From NCBI GenBank assembly GCA_009692555.1, contig SHYY01000013.1, positions 1 through 59,303 on the forward strand: DNA of 59,303 bases, read 5' to 3'. Below, one piece after another: positions 15,281 through 24,914 of this stretch (position 1 is the stretch's first letter; each line of letters starts with the position of its first letter). Under the pieces are notes generated by a model that saw only the letters and a list, made by a program, of their open reading frames with translations, did not search any database and was not told where the DNA came from. The translations under genes and the position numbers were made by a program. The stretch comes from Myxococcales bacterium (GTDB lineage Bacteria; Myxococcota_A; Polyangia; Palsa-1104; SHYY01).

Positions 15281-17457
15281 TTCGCGAACTGGGCGTAGAT
15301 CGATTGCAATGCGTCAATCGGGTTGTCCAGCTCGACGATCTTGGGCAGCGGGACGAAGGGGCGCTTGGTGGCCTCCCGGGTGCGCTGGCCCTTCTGGTGG
15401 GTGAACATGCCGTGGCTGGCCGTCTCGAACTGCACCAGCGCGGCGGTCACCGGGCGCCCGGCGACGACCAGGTTGCCCATGAAGGGCGCCTCGCGCACGG
15501 TCGGCTTCGGGAGGAGGTAGTCGTAGCTGGGGGTGCCCGAGGCGGCCACCCGCGCGGCCTCCAGGCCCATCCCGAAGGCGAGCGCCTCGGTGGCGATGTT
15601 CGGCACCGCCTCGTCGAGGTGGGCCTCGAGGAGCACGACGTGGCGTGGCTGTGCCCCGGGGAGCGGGTGCTGGATGACGTAGGGCGCGTGGGCGAGCGGA
15701 TCGCCGCCCTCGAGGAGGAACTGGATCAGGTTGTAGCCGGGGTCGCTCTCGACCGGCTCGGCGGAGACGTTGGTGCCGAGGCCGCCGTCGAGGAGCGGGG
15801 TGAAGATCGGCGAGTAGCCGACCGAGAAGCTCACCAGCGGCATGATCAGGCCGCCGCCACCGACGGAGAGCACGGCGGCGCCGATCTTCGGCTCGTGGGC
15901 GATCGCGATCCCGCCGACGATCGAGCCGAAGGATTCGCCCGAGTACATCACCTTGTCGGGATGGAGCGAGAGGCCGGCGAGCCGGGCATCCCGCGCCGAG
16001 GCGGCGGCAAAGGAGCCTTCGGTGATCAGGCGGACCTCGGTCATGAGGTCGGAGACGGACTGCTGGAACGCGCCGCGGATCACCGACGGATCGAGCTGCG
16101 CGAGGTTGCGCTTGGGGTCGCCGAGGACGTTGAAGAAGGCGACATTGGCGTCGCCGCCACGCTCGGCGAACCCGTCGGGGCCGGCGGCCATGGTGAAGTT
16201 GTGGATCTGGTCGGGCGGCGCGCTGTGGCGCATGCCGTGGAACGGGAGGTCCATCGCGATCACCGCGTAGCCCTCGCGCGCGATGCCATTGGCGACGGCG
16301 ACGGCGGTGGCGCGGCTCCCGCCGAGACCGTGCTGGAAGATCACCGCGGGGAGCTTTGCAAAGGTGCCGCCGGCGGGGGTCTTCGGGAGCACCAGCGTGA
16401 AGGGGACGGTGGCGGTGCCGAGCGCCTTCGCCTTGCCGCCCTCGAAGGTCATGCGGCCGGCGAGCGAGGTGGTGGCGGCCTTGGCGTCGGCGGTGGGGGC
16501 GGTGGCGGCGAGGAAGTCGGGCGCCTCGAACGAGCCCTGGATCACCCACCCGATGCCGTCGTGGGCGATCCCGCCCGGGTTGTCCTCGCCGGCGCGCAGC
16601 GACTTGGGGGCGCCGCACAGCTCGTCGAGGGTGGCGTCGTCGCCGGCCAGCTTGGTGTCGGCGAAGATCCAGGCGACCTTCGCCGCGGGCGCGGGGAGCG
16701 AATGGACGTGCGCGCGCACCGCCTGGAGATCGGCGGTGATGGTCTCGGTGGTGAAGACCGCGGCGGCGGTGATCTGTCCGCGCTTGGGGTTGTCGAAGCC
16801 GTACAGGTCGAGCAGCGGCTTGGCGACATCCCAGGCGTGGCCGAGCCGCGCGTCCGACGGGCGGGGGTTGGCGTCGCGCACGCTCTTCCAGTCGGGGGAG
16901 GCGGAGAGCGCGGCCCCGCCGGGGTTCTTGATCCCGTCGGTGAGGAGGTACGCGTAGCGGTGCTTCTCGATCAGGACGCGCCCGTTCTGGGGCCGCGCGT
17001 GGACCAGCTTGTCGTCGCCGCGCCACACGACCGTGAGCGGGATCTCGGCGCCGCCTTCGAGGTCCACGAGCTTCACCCGGCCGTCGAGCGTCGCGGGATC
17101 GATCGCCTCGCTGACCGGGAAGAAGGCACCGGCCGTGACCGCGAAGCCGTCGTGGCGGGCGAGGTCGTCGAGCAGCACCGGGCTCATCGCGGTGGTCTGG
17201 AGCGGCGTGAGGGAGGAGAGCTTGACGCGCCCGCCGTCGAGGAACAGGTCGCTTGGCCAGGGCACCGAGGCGAGATCGGGGCTGCCGGTCGCGGGCGGTG
17301 CGAAGATCGCGATCGGGCCGGCGGCCATCGGGGGCGTGCCGCCGCAGCCGAGCACGCACAGCGGGAGGAGGAGCGGCGAGAGGCGCGCAGCGATGGGGCG
17401 AGCGCTCCAGGAAAGTCCCGCGCGCGCAGGTCTTTTCTTCCAAAGGCAGGGAGTCAT
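15244..17457 (-). CDS. Alpha/beta-hydrolase-fold lipoprotein
   Basis: The predicted 737-residue protein carries a lipobox (LLLPLCVLGC) after about 40 N-terminal residues; a start closer to the signal is possible. The N-terminal half contains beta-sandwich-like Ig-type segments (PATLDGRVKLVDLEGG). From about residue 370 an alpha/beta-hydrolase core appears: FQHGLGGSRA (oxyanion region), MDLPFHGMRHS, the nucleophile elbow YSGESFGSIVGG, and a late His in ASHGMFTHQKG. It therefore looks like a lipid-anchored esterase/lipase; the substrate is unknown. Relatives occur as paralogous families in myxobacteria. Its last 12 codons are shared with the 67-bp repeat. It is divergent from the 17499 gene, with 41 bp between the start codons. 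Confidence 0.85.
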   Translation of the reverse strand: MTPCLWKKRPARAGLSWSARPIAARLSPLLLPLCVLGCGGTPPMAAGPIAIFAPPATGSPDLASVPWPSDLFLDGGRVKLSSLTPLQTTAMSPVLLDDLARHDGFAVTAGAFFPVSEAIDPATLDGRVKLVDLEGGAEIPLTVVWRGDDKLVHARPQNGRVLIEKHRYAYLLTDGIKNPGGAALSASPDWKSVRDANPRPSDARLGHAWDVAKPLLDLYGFDNPKRGQITAAAVFTTETITADLQAVRAHVHSLPAPAAKVAWIFADTKLAGDDATLDELCGAPKSLRAGEDNPGGIAHDGIGWVIQGSFEAPDFLAATAPTADAKAATTSLAGRMTFEGGKAKALGTATVPFTLVLPKTPAGGTFAKLPAVIFQHGLGGSRATAVAVANGIAREGYAVIAMDLPFHGMRHSAPPDQIHNFTMAAGPDGFAERGGDANVAFFNVLGDPKRNLAQLDPSVIRGAFQQSVSDLMTEVRLITEGSFAAASARDARLAGLSLHPDKVMYSGESFGSIVGGIAIAHEPKIGAAVLSVGGGGLIMPLVSFSVGYSPIFTPLLDGGLGTNVSAEPVESDPGYNLIQFLLEGGDPLAHAPYVIQHPLPGAQPRHVVLLEAHLDEAVPNIATEALAFGMGLEAARVAASGTPSYDYLLPKPTVREAPFMGNLVVAGRPVTAALVQFETASHGMFTHQKGQRTREATKRPFVPLPKIVELDNPIDALQSIYAQFAKDYFSGFVPTVK

Positions 17458-17498
17458 GCCTAGACTCTAGCCGACTCCCTGTCTCCACAGCGACGACA

Positions 17499-18365
17499 AT
17501 GCGCGATGTTCATGCCACCGGCGCCGCCCGGATCGAGCCGCATCCGGTGGACGCCGACGTGAAGCCTGCTCGCTGGGCGCATCGCCCGGCCAGGCTGGCG
17601 CGCATGGACCGCTTGTGCGGGCTCGCCCTCGTCGCGGCCGACGCCGCGCTGCTGGACGCGGGGATCGATCCTTCGGGCTGGGACGGCGATCGCGTGGGGA
17701 TCGTCGTAGGAACGGCCTTCGGCTGCCACGCGACCAACGAGGAGTACTACCGCGGGCTGCTCGAAGGAGGGGTCCGCGGCGCCAGCCCGCGGCTGTTTGC
17801 CTACACGCTCCCGTCGTCGCCGGCGGGCGAGCTGACGATCCATTACGGCGCGCGTGGCCCGTCGGAGACGGTGGTCTCGGGGCGTCACGCCGGGGTGGAG
17901 GCGGCTTCGCGCGCGGCGCGGCTGTGCGCGGCAGGGCTTTGCGACGTGGCGATCGCGATCGCGGTGGATGTCGGCGGGGCGACGCTCGCCGCGCTCGGTC
18001 ACGAGGTGCGCGATGCGGCCGCGGCGGTGGTGATCGAACGCGGCGACCCGGCGCGCGGGCGGAGCGCGCCGCTGCGTGGACAGATCGTCGGCGCGGCGAC
18101 CGCGTGGCGTGGCAGCGAAGAGAGCGGCCCGCGGCCCGATGAGGCGGCCTCGGCAGCGACGGTGGGCGCGCTCGCCGAGGGCGGTGAGGCGCAGGCGATG
18201 GCGGTGCTTCCGGTGCGCGCGGGCGACGATGCGGTGGGGGCGATGGCGGCGCTCGCCGACTGGATCCGAGCGCCCACGCAGGCGTCGCTGCTGGTGCAGA
18301 CCGACCCCGGTGGCGGCGCGGCGGTGCTCTTCCTGATCCCGCCCGGTTACGGCGCGGCTACTTGA
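17499..18365 (+). CDS. Ketosynthase-like protein lacking the catalytic Cys (chain-length-factor-like)
   Basis: The predicted 288-residue protein resembles the N-terminal half of a condensing enzyme (short beta-ketoacyl-synthase domain of the Ketoacyl-synt_2 type): DRVGIVVGTAFGCHATNEEYY, then LPSSPAGELTIHYGARGPS. At the nucleophile position the usual CxSG block is replaced by SGRHAGVEAASRA, so it cannot act as a ketosynthase. Such proteins partner a true ketosynthase in aryl-polyene and type II PKS systems. The intact ketosynthase (10725) lies on the same strand 5.6 kb upstream, separated only by the reverse-strand block. The gene overlaps the end of pssA by 8 bp in convergent orientation. Confidence 0.75.
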   Translation: MRDVHATGAARIEPHPVDADVKPARWAHRPARLARMDRLCGLALVAADAALLDAGIDPSGWDGDRVGIVVGTAFGCHATNEEYYRGLLEGGVRGASPRLFAYTLPSSPAGELTIHYGARGPSETVVSGRHAGVEAASRAARLCAAGLCDVAIAIAVDVGGATLAALGHEVRDAAAAVVIERGDPARGRSAPLRGQIVGAATAWRGSEESGPRPDEAASAATVGALAEGGEAQAMAVLPVRAGDDAVGAMAALADWIRAPTQASLLVQTDPGGGAAVLFLIPPGYGAAT

Positions 18366-19296
18366 GCACCGGGAGGCCCGGGACCGGGTCTCCGGGCGCC
18401 GGCTTCGCCTCGTCCCGATCGCCGTCGTAGGCGCCCAGCTCTTCCAGCACCTCCTCGTCGGAGCGCGCGCCGCCGTCGCCGCCGCTGACCGCCTCCACCG
18501 ACGCGGGAGTGGGCGTGTGCGCCGCGGCGGCCTCGTCGCGACGACGGCGGTAGAAGATCACCTCCTCGAGCAGCCCGAGCGCGAGGTAGGCCCCCATCAT
18601 CACCACGAACACGAACGCCGACGGGACGCGCTTCCAGAACACCGCGATCAGCGCCGCCGCGACCGCGCCACCGACGAGGGTGAGGGTGCGGCGCGAGAGG
18701 CGGAGGTCCTTGAAGGAGCGGAAGCGGACCCGGCTGACCATCAGGTAGGAGAGCGCGATCACCATCATTGCCAGCGCGGCCTGCCCGACATCGACCAGGG
18801 ATCCGCCAAGCTGATGATTGAGCACCACCAGCGAGATCAGCACCGCCGCAGCGACGGGGACAGGGAGGCCGAGGATGTACTTGCCGGGCTTCTTGTTCTC
18901 GTCGGACTCCTTGATCGCCAGGACGTTGAAGCGCGCCAGGCGGAGCGCGGCGGCGGCGACGTAGAGGAACGTGATCGCGATGCCGGCGTGGTGGGTCTCC
19001 ATCTGATCGAGGCCCCAGCGATACATCAGCAGCGCCGGGGCGACGCCGAAGGTGATCAGATCGGCGAGCGAGTCGAGCTGCAGGCCGAGCGCGGACTGGG
19101 TCTTGGTGAGGCGCGCGACGCGGCCGTCGGCGAGGTCGAAGAAGAAGCCGAAGCTGATCGCGATCGCGGCCTGGTAGAGCGCGCCGGGGCTGGCGTTCCC
19201 GCCGGCAGCGACGGTGGCGATGGCGAAGAATCCGCAGAAGACGCTGGCCAGCGTGAACAGGTTCGGGAGGATGAAGAACGTCTTGCGGAGATTCAC
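18358..19296 (-). CDS. pssA: CDP-diacylglycerol--serine O-phosphatidyltransferase
   Basis: This 312-residue integral membrane protein makes phosphatidylserine from CDP-diacylglycerol and serine, the first step to phosphatidylethanolamine. The CDP-alcohol phosphotransferase motif is visible as DLADGRVARLTKTQSALG followed by LDSLADLITFG, with all Asp residues conserved. Several membrane helices follow, and a charged cytoplasmic tail ends the protein. The GTG start sits 6 nt after a -10-like TACAGT without a Shine-Dalgarno. It lies 26 bp after truA on the same strand. Confidence 0.93.
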   Translation of the reverse strand: MNLRKTFFILPNLFTLASVFCGFFAIATVAAGGNASPGALYQAAIAISFGFFFDLADGRVARLTKTQSALGLQLDSLADLITFGVAPALLMYRWGLDQMETHHAGIAITFLYVAAAALRLARFNVLAIKESDENKKPGKYILGLPVPVAAAVLISLVVLNHQLGGSLVDVGQAALAMMVIALSYLMVSRVRFRSFKDLRLSRRTLTLVGGAVAAALIAVFWKRVPSAFVFVVMMGAYLALGLLEEVIFYRRRRDEAAAAHTPTPASVEAVSGGDGGARSDEEVLEELGAYDGDRDEAKPAPGDPVPGLPVLK

Positions 19297-19322
19297 GCGG
19301 CCACTGTAGCACCGCGCGGCAG

Positions 19323-20081
19323 TCAGCGACGGGGCGGGAGGGCGAGCTCGTAATCAACGCGGACCAGCACGAGGCCGTGCGGCTTGGCGGTCGGGCCGGC
19401 GGCGCGGCGATCGCCGGCAGCGAGGATCCGCGCGACGTCGTCGGGGGTGAGCTTGCCGTGCCCCGCCTCGACCAGCGTGCCGACCAGGATCCGCACCATG
19501 TTGCGGAGGAACGCGGTGGCCTCGATCTCGATCGTGATCAGCGGGCCGTCGCGGAACACCTCGAGGCGGCGGATCACCCGCACCGTCGTCGGGCGCTCGC
19601 AGTCGGCGGAGCGGAAGGCGCGGAAGTCGTGCTCGCCGCACAGGGGGAGGGCGGCGGCCTCCATCGCGCGATCATCGAGCGGGCGGATGATGTGCCACGC
19701 GGTGCGCGCGCGGAGCGGGCTGCGCGCCTCGGCGTTCCAGATCAGGTAGCGGTAGAGCTTGCCGCGGGCGTGGCGGCGCGGGTCGAAGTCCTCCGGTACC
19801 TCGTCGGCGGAGACCACCGCCACCGACGGGGGGAGGTGTCCGTTCAGCCCGCGCAGGAAGCCGATCAGCGGGATCGGCGAAGCGGTGGAGAAGGCGGCCA
19901 CCTGCCCGAGCGCGTGCACGCCCGCGTCGGTGCGCCCCGCGCCGCGAACCGGGGTCGGGACGCCGGTCATCGCGGCGAGCGCAGCCTCCAGGACCTCCTG
20001 CACCGACGGGCCGTTCAGCTGGCGCTGCCACCCCGAGAAGTCGGTGCCGTCGTACTCGACCACCAGCCTGATCCGGCGCAT
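19323..20081 (-). CDS. truA: tRNA pseudouridine(38-40) synthase
   Basis: This 252-residue protein modifies uridines 38-40 of the tRNA anticodon arm. Family landmarks are RLVVEYDGTDFSGWQRQ at the N-terminus, GRTDAGVHALGQVA with the catalytic Asp, and FLRNMVRILVGTL near residue 200. The length is normal. It begins 2 bp after the stop of the outer-membrane protein gene on the same strand, so it is probably expressed in that operon. Confidence 0.95.
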   Translation of the reverse strand: MRRIRLVVEYDGTDFSGWQRQLNGPSVQEVLEAALAAMTGVPTPVRGAGRTDAGVHALGQVAAFSTASPIPLIGFLRGLNGHLPPSVAVVSADEVPEDFDPRRHARGKLYRYLIWNAEARSPLRARTAWHIIRPLDDRAMEAAALPLCGEHDFRAFRSADCERPTTVRVIRRLEVFRDGPLITIEIEATAFLRNMVRILVGTLVEAGHGKLTPDDVARILAAGDRRAAGPTAKPHGLVLVRVDYELALPPRR

Positions 20082-20083
20082 CG

Positions 20084-20938
20084 CTAGAACTCGAAGGCGA
20101 GCCCCATGTTCCAGGTGACGTCGGAGAACACCATCTTGGTCGGCGAGTTGAAGCCGTTGATCCAGGCGTAGTGGAGCTCGGCGAAGAGGTACGAGTGATT
20201 GATCCCGAGCTCGGAGTCCATCGTGCGCGCGCTGCCCGGATCGAGCACATCGAGGAGCAGCGCCACGCCGGGGTGGGCAACGAGGCCGAAGGTTCCGCCC
20301 AGGCCGCAGTCGCCGCCGAAGCCGCAGGTCTGGCTGGTGTCGGACATCTTGGTCGTCTTATCGATGGTGCGCGTGACCTCGCCGGCGCCGTTTTCGATCC
20401 ACCAGAGGTAGTAGGCGACTCCGCCCTTCAGGTAGGGGACCACGGGGACCTTGTAGCGCACCGCGAGGTAGTCGAAGCGGTAGACCAGCTGGAGGGCGAA
20501 CGGCATCACGTTGAGCGCGGTCTGGTCGCTGGAGCGGTCGCAGCCGGTGAGATCCGCGGCCGTGGCGCAGGACGACAACACCCCGCCGGGGCGGTCGTAC
20601 ACGAAGGAGTGGGTGGAGCGCCGCGAGATGCCCGCCGAGGCGGCGAGGCCAAAGCTGCCGAACCCGTGCCAGACCTGCCAGTCGAACTCGAGGGTGGTGA
20701 GGACCTTGCCCGGTGGGCGCCCGGGGGCGTCCTTGTTGTCCTGGGCGGTGAAGAGATCGCGGAAGGGGGTCTTTCCTTTCAACCCGGGGGTCGAGTCGAT
20801 GTTCGGCGAGTAGGGGCCGAATTTGAGCTCGACGGCGAAGTGCTGCGGCGAAGAATAGTCGCGCCCGGTCTCGTCGATCTGCTGCGCGCGCGCCGTCGCT
20901 GAGACGAGGAGCAGCGCCAGGGCGGCGAACCGCTTCAC
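20084..20938 (-). CDS. Predicted outer-membrane/periplasmic hypothetical protein
   Basis: GTG at 20938 is chosen because it overlaps the TGA of the upstream CFI-box gene (GTGA) and opens directly with a signal peptide ([19 protein letters not shown]). The mature protein of about 265 residues shows beta-barrel-like strands ([48 protein letters not shown]) and ends with a terminal strand finishing in Phe (WNMGLAFEF), the classic outer-membrane signature. No family is recognised. Translational coupling suggests it works with, or is dosed to, the CFI-box protein. Confidence 0.85.
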   Translation of the reverse strand: MKRFAALALLLVSATARAQQIDETGRDYSSPQHFAVELKFGPYSPNIDSTPGLKGKTPFRDLFTAQDNKDAPGRPPGKVLTTLEFDWQVWHGFGSFGLAASAGISRRSTHSFVYDRPGGVLSSCATAADLTGCDRSSDQTALNVMPFALQLVYRFDYLAVRYKVPVVPYLKGGVAYYLWWIENGAGEVTRTIDKTTKMSDTSQTCGFGGDCGLGGTFGLVAHPGVALLLDVLDPGSARTMDSELGINHSYLFAELHYAWINGFNSPTKMVFSDVTWNMGLAFEF

Positions 20939-22479
20939 GCCGCGCTCCGCGGGATCAGTCGCAGTGCACGGCGGCGGGCGAGGAAGAACAGGCCGAGCGT
21001 GAGGAGGAGCGCCCTCTGCCACGGCGCGCTATCCATCCACGCCCCGGCCAGCACGACCACCGGGGTCAGAGCCTGGCGGGCGGCGAAGCGTGCCGTCGGG
21101 TGCGCGGCGATGAAGGAGGCGGCAGGCGGCGAGGCGCGGTAGTAGAGATCGACGAAGTCGCGCCCGATGCCGTTGGTGAGGAGCTCGCGATCGCGGAACT
21201 CGCGCAGCACGCGCACCATCGGGCTGTCGTAGTCGCCGTAGGCCGCGGTGGCGACGAAGCAGAAGCCCTGCTTGCCGCCGGTTTCGCGGAAGCGTCGGTA
21301 GAGGTCCTCCACCGGCAGCGGCGTGGCGCTGACGGAGGCGGCAGCCGGTGAGGCGTTGCCGTAGTCGTCGATGCCGATTGCAAGGAAACTGTAGACCTTC
21401 CCGTTCTCCAGGCCCTCGATCCGCGCCGAGGTGGCATCCGACTGCAGGATCTTCGAGCAGATGAATTCGTGGTCAAGGTTGGTGAAGGGCGGGACGCCGG
21501 AGGTCTCCTCGAGCTCCGCGACCGCGGCGTCATCCGAGAACGCCCCTGCGTCCCGCACGCCCCCGTCGAGCGGCTCACCGGAGGTGCCGAGGCCGGGGTC
21601 GCGCCTTGGATCGCGCGGCGCGCTGATAGCGCCCCCATCGGCGGCGGCGGTGCCGGCGTCCACGTCGGTGCCCGTGGTGTTGCCGGTGGTGAAGTTCCTG
21701 CGCTGAATGCCGCCGACGGTGCACACGGAGTAGCCGAGGTTGGTCCGGTCGGCGGAAAACTTGGTTCTCAGCGCGGGGATTGCGTCGCCGGCCTCATCCG
21801 CGCACAGCACCTGGTAGAACCGCGGCCGGATGGTGTCGGCCGGGGGCGCGGTCCATGTCACGATGACTGCGCCGTCGCCGGAGCCGGCCGTGAGGTTTTC
21901 GGGCGGCGCCGGCGGCCGGGTCTGCACAGGGAGCGCGAGGGAGCAGACGTTGTCGGGCATGTCGGCGTTCTTGAAGAACACGAAGTGGAAGCCGTTCGAG
22001 CCGCTCATGCCCGCGCATGCGGCGGCCTTGCTGAGCATGCGCAGGTGGGCGTTCGGCGAGATGAGCTTCTGGGCGGGGACCGGCACCAGGGGGACCGCTC
22101 CGTGGCCAAGGAGAAAGCTCGTGTCGCTGATCGGCACGTCCTTGAGCTGCTCGCAAGGCGGCGGCGTGCCGCTCCGCTGCGAGATGGCGGAGCAGTTGGA
22201 GCCCACCCACGTCTGGAACGACTCCTGGGCCGGCAAGGGCGTCGTGACGCGCGTATTGATGAACAGATTCGGGGAGTCGCAGAGGCACTCGGCCTGGTTG
22301 AGGAAAGTCGGGAGGGCGCTATTGCCGACGGTGACGGTTTCCCCGCTATCGAGAATCGCGGTGAGCCCCATCGAGACCTTGAGCGTGCCGGTGCACATCG
22401 TCGGGTCGGTCTCGGCGGCGGTGGCGCGGCCGGTCGCGAGCAGGGTGGCGGCTGCGGTGAGGAGGTAGGCCAGGCGCAT
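20935..22479 (-). CDS. Secreted fibronectin-III-like protein with CFI-box C-terminal region
   Basis: ATG 22479 is chosen because it begins a signal peptide ([19 protein letters not shown]); ATG 22566 is an alternative. The roughly 514-residue protein has a Cys-rich N-terminal part (AECLCDSPN), a fibronectin-like domain ([21 protein letters not shown]), and an Asp/Gly-rich linker. The C-terminal CFI-box begins [16 protein letters not shown] and continues [20 protein letters not shown] hydrophobic helix and RRRALRL tail follow, resembling a sorting/anchoring signal. This arrangement is typical of myxobacterial surface proteins. A good promoter (22609-22637) lies upstream. Confidence 0.85.
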   Translation of the reverse strand: MRLAYLLTAAATLLATGRATAAETDPTMCTGTLKVSMGLTAILDSGETVTVGNSALPTFLNQAECLCDSPNLFINTRVTTPLPAQESFQTWVGSNCSAISQRSGTPPPCEQLKDVPISDTSFLLGHGAVPLVPVPAQKLISPNAHLRMLSKAAACAGMSGSNGFHFVFFKNADMPDNVCSLALPVQTRPPAPPENLTAGSGDGAVIVTWTAPPADTIRPRFYQVLCADEAGDAIPALRTKFSADRTNLGYSVCTVGGIQRRNFTTGNTTGTDVDAGTAAADGGAISAPRDPRRDPGLGTSGEPLDGGVRDAGAFSDDAAVAELEETSGVPPFTNLDHEFICSKILQSDATSARIEGLENGKVYSFLAIGIDDYGNASPAAASVSATPLPVEDLYRRFRETGGKQGFCFVATAAYGDYDSPMVRVLREFRDRELLTNGIGRDFVDLYYRASPPAASFIAAHPTARFAARQALTPVVVLAGAWMDSAPWQRALLLTLGLFFLARRRALRLIPRSAA

Positions 22480-22608
22480 GGGGCGCGCGTTGTGCAAGCG
22501 TGAGGCCGCGTGCTTTGGCCCGGCGATCAGGGCGATCTCCGACGGGGAGGTGGGCGGCTTGGTCATCGAGTCACGAGAGGGAGGCGAGGCTGGGACAAAG
22601 TGGCAAGG

Positions 22609-22637
22609 AGTGTAACGGCGGGGCTGCATGGGGTCAA
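22609..22637 (-). promoter_or_regulatory. Sigma-70-type promoter TTGACC-N17-TACACT
   Basis: On the minus strand TTGACC (22632-22637) and TACACT (22609-22614) are separated by exactly 17 bp. The predicted start site near 22602 would give a leader of about 120 nt for the CFI-box gene. The same pattern occurs at 44228-44256. Confidence 0.6.
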
Positions 22638-22659
22638 AGAAAGTTGGAGCGGTGCGCGA

Positions 22660-24897
22660 TCACGGCTTCGCCGTCGGAGAGGGCGCGATCCTGGCCTTCA
22701 CCACCTCGCGCGCGAGGCGCTCGAAGTTTACCCGATCGACGGCCTCTCCGCCGAAGCGCGCGGCGTAGTAGAGGTCGACCAGCTCGCGGTACGGGAGCGC
22801 GCCGGGATCGCTTCGCAGCGCGGCGCGATCGCACAGCTCGGTCGGGGTCTCGGCGGGTCCGCGGGGTGAGGTGCGGCGCTCCACCGCCCGGGTGGCGCGC
22901 TCGAAGGCGCCCGCGACCTGGAGTCGGCGCCGCGCCGGAGCACGATCCGATGCCGGTCCGCCGCGTCGCCTCCGCCACCAGAAGTAGCCGGCGAAGGCGC
23001 ACACGCTGGCCCCGATCGCGAGCTGCCGTCGGTGCGCGTAGAGCCAGCCCGCCCGTGTCGCGCCGCCCTGGCCGAGGCCCTTGCCCCTGTCCTTGCCCCC
23101 ACCACCGTCGCTGCGCCACCACTTGCGGATCCCCTGGAGGATGTCCACCTGCTTGGCGACGTCGTACTCGATCACGTACTTGAACCAGGCGAGCTGGAGC
23201 GTATCGAGCATCTCGCGCAGCCGCAGCCGCAGGCCGCCCGGTTCGCCCATTCCCGCCACCACCGGAGGGGTCGGGTCGAAGGTGACCCAACCGGCGCTGC
23301 CGAGATAGACCTCGGCCCAGGCGTGGGCGTCGCGCTGGCGCACCTGGAGGTAGCCGCCGTAGGTGTTCCAGTCGCCGCCGTAGAAGCCGGCGACGTGGCG
23401 CGTGGGGACACCGACGGCGCGCAGCATGATCGCCAGCGCGGTCGCGAAGTATTCGCAGTGGCCGGCTTTCTGGATGAACAGGAAGTCCTCGAGCGGATCG
23501 TAGCGATAGTCGCGGCCGAGCTGGGTGGTGTAGGTGTAGTTGGTGCGGAGGTAGCGCATCACCGCCTGCACCTTCTGGTGCGGGCCCTGGGCGCCCTTGG
23601 TGACGGTGCGCGCCAGCTCGATGATCCGGGGCGGGAGGTCGCTCGGGAGCTGCAGGCTGGCGCGCATGCGCTCCACGCGGCCCTCGGGCAGGTCGGGCTC
23701 GGCATCGAGCGCGGCGTCCGGCGGACGGCCGAGCAGCGACCACGCGGTGTACTTCAGGCCCGACTGGTGATCTCCGGCAAAGACGTCGCCTACTCCGTCG
23801 CCGTCCGGGGCCTCCGGCGGCGCGCCCACCTGCCGGGGCGGCATCTGGAACCCGAACGGGCTGACCACGGCGAACACCACGGACACGTTGCCCATCGGCT
23901 CGAGATAGACCTCCTGCCGCAGCGCCTGTTCGAGCAGCCTCGGCACCGTCGCCCGGTCGGCCGGCATCCGCATCAGCGATACCCCGTCGATGCGCGGCAG
24001 CTCGTGCCGCCCCGTTCGCGGTGAGGTCGGGGCGGGCGACCAGGTGGCGAAGCGGCCCGCCGCGTCGGACGAGTAGCGCTCGAAGGCGATCCCGCGGAGA
24101 TAGAGCGACTCCTTTGGCCGCCCCTTCGGGAACTCGATCCGCATCACGACCTGATCGTTCTCCTTGATCAGACCGTTCTGGCCGAGCTCGACGCCGCTGT
24201 CGTTGAAGCCCATCCGCAGCCCCGCGCGGGAGTGCGAGAAGAACACGCCGAGGCCGACGCGTGGGAAGAGGAAGAAGATCAGCGTCGACCCGAGGAAGAT
24301 GCCGGCGGAGACGAGCGAGGTCCCGGCGAGGAAGGCGGGCCCGACCACGCGGCGCGAGTTCAGGATCCGCTCGACCTCGACGCGCTCGGACTGCGCGTCC
24401 TCGGAGTGCTTGAGGAGGTAGTTCTCCTCCATCTCGCGGCGCAGGTGGAACAGGGTGAGGGTCCAGGTGGCGAACGCGACGTAGGCGAGGAAGCAGAGCG
24501 CGTACACGAGATCCGTGTTCAATGTGGTCCCCGCCACGAGCATCAGGAACGACACGACGTAGGCCTGCAGGTAGTCCTTCGAGCTGCGGCGGTTGGCGAG
24601 CTTGTTGACCAGCAGGAAGCAGAGGAAGCGCACGCCGGTCATGATCAGCGTCTCGCCGGTCAGGTACTGCTCGACCAGCCAGGCGAAGACCCCCAGCGTC
24701 GCGACGTTCCACGCGCGCTGCCAGAAGACCGAGCGGGCGAAGCGCATCCGGGACGGCTCGATGAAGAAGCTCGCTGCGCCCCCGAGAAGGGTGAAGAGGA
24801 GCCACGCCGACGGGAGCTCCCCCGAGAGCAGGAGCACGGCGAAGGCCGAGGCGACCATCAGGTAGGACGAGACCTTGTGGATCGCGGAGAATCTCAT
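22660..24897 (-). CDS. Membrane-anchored transglutaminase-like protein (TgpA/DUF3488 family)
   Basis: This 745-residue protein begins with about six hydrophobic helices (DUF3488-like), followed by an extracytoplasmic transglutaminase-like domain. The catalytic triad is visible: Cys in KAGHCEYFATALAIMLRAVG, His in DAHAWAEVYL and Asp in WVTFDPTP. A further membrane helix (GASVCAFAGYFWWRRRR) and a cytoplasmic DUF4129-like tail (YRELVDLYYAARFGG) complete the architecture. It ends a MoxR-DUF58-TgpA operon. The partners are thought to act together in cell-envelope protein maturation; the exact substrate is unknown. Confidence 0.92.
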   Translation of the reverse strand: MRFSAIHKVSSYLMVASAFAVLLLSGELPSAWLLFTLLGGAASFFIEPSRMRFARSVFWQRAWNVATLGVFAWLVEQYLTGETLIMTGVRFLCFLLVNKLANRRSSKDYLQAYVVSFLMLVAGTTLNTDLVYALCFLAYVAFATWTLTLFHLRREMEENYLLKHSEDAQSERVEVERILNSRRVVGPAFLAGTSLVSAGIFLGSTLIFFLFPRVGLGVFFSHSRAGLRMGFNDSGVELGQNGLIKENDQVVMRIEFPKGRPKESLYLRGIAFERYSSDAAGRFATWSPAPTSPRTGRHELPRIDGVSLMRMPADRATVPRLLEQALRQEVYLEPMGNVSVVFAVVSPFGFQMPPRQVGAPPEAPDGDGVGDVFAGDHQSGLKYTAWSLLGRPPDAALDAEPDLPEGRVERMRASLQLPSDLPPRIIELARTVTKGAQGPHQKVQAVMRYLRTNYTYTTQLGRDYRYDPLEDFLFIQKAGHCEYFATALAIMLRAVGVPTRHVAGFYGGDWNTYGGYLQVRQRDAHAWAEVYLGSAGWVTFDPTPPVVAGMGEPGGLRLRLREMLDTLQLAWFKYVIEYDVAKQVDILQGIRKWWRSDGGGGKDRGKGLGQGGATRAGWLYAHRRQLAIGASVCAFAGYFWWRRRRGGPASDRAPARRRLQVAGAFERATRAVERRTSPRGPAETPTELCDRAALRSDPGALPYRELVDLYYAARFGGEAVDRVNFERLAREVVKARIAPSPTAKP

Positions 24898-24914
24898 GCG
24901 CGGCTCATCCGCTC

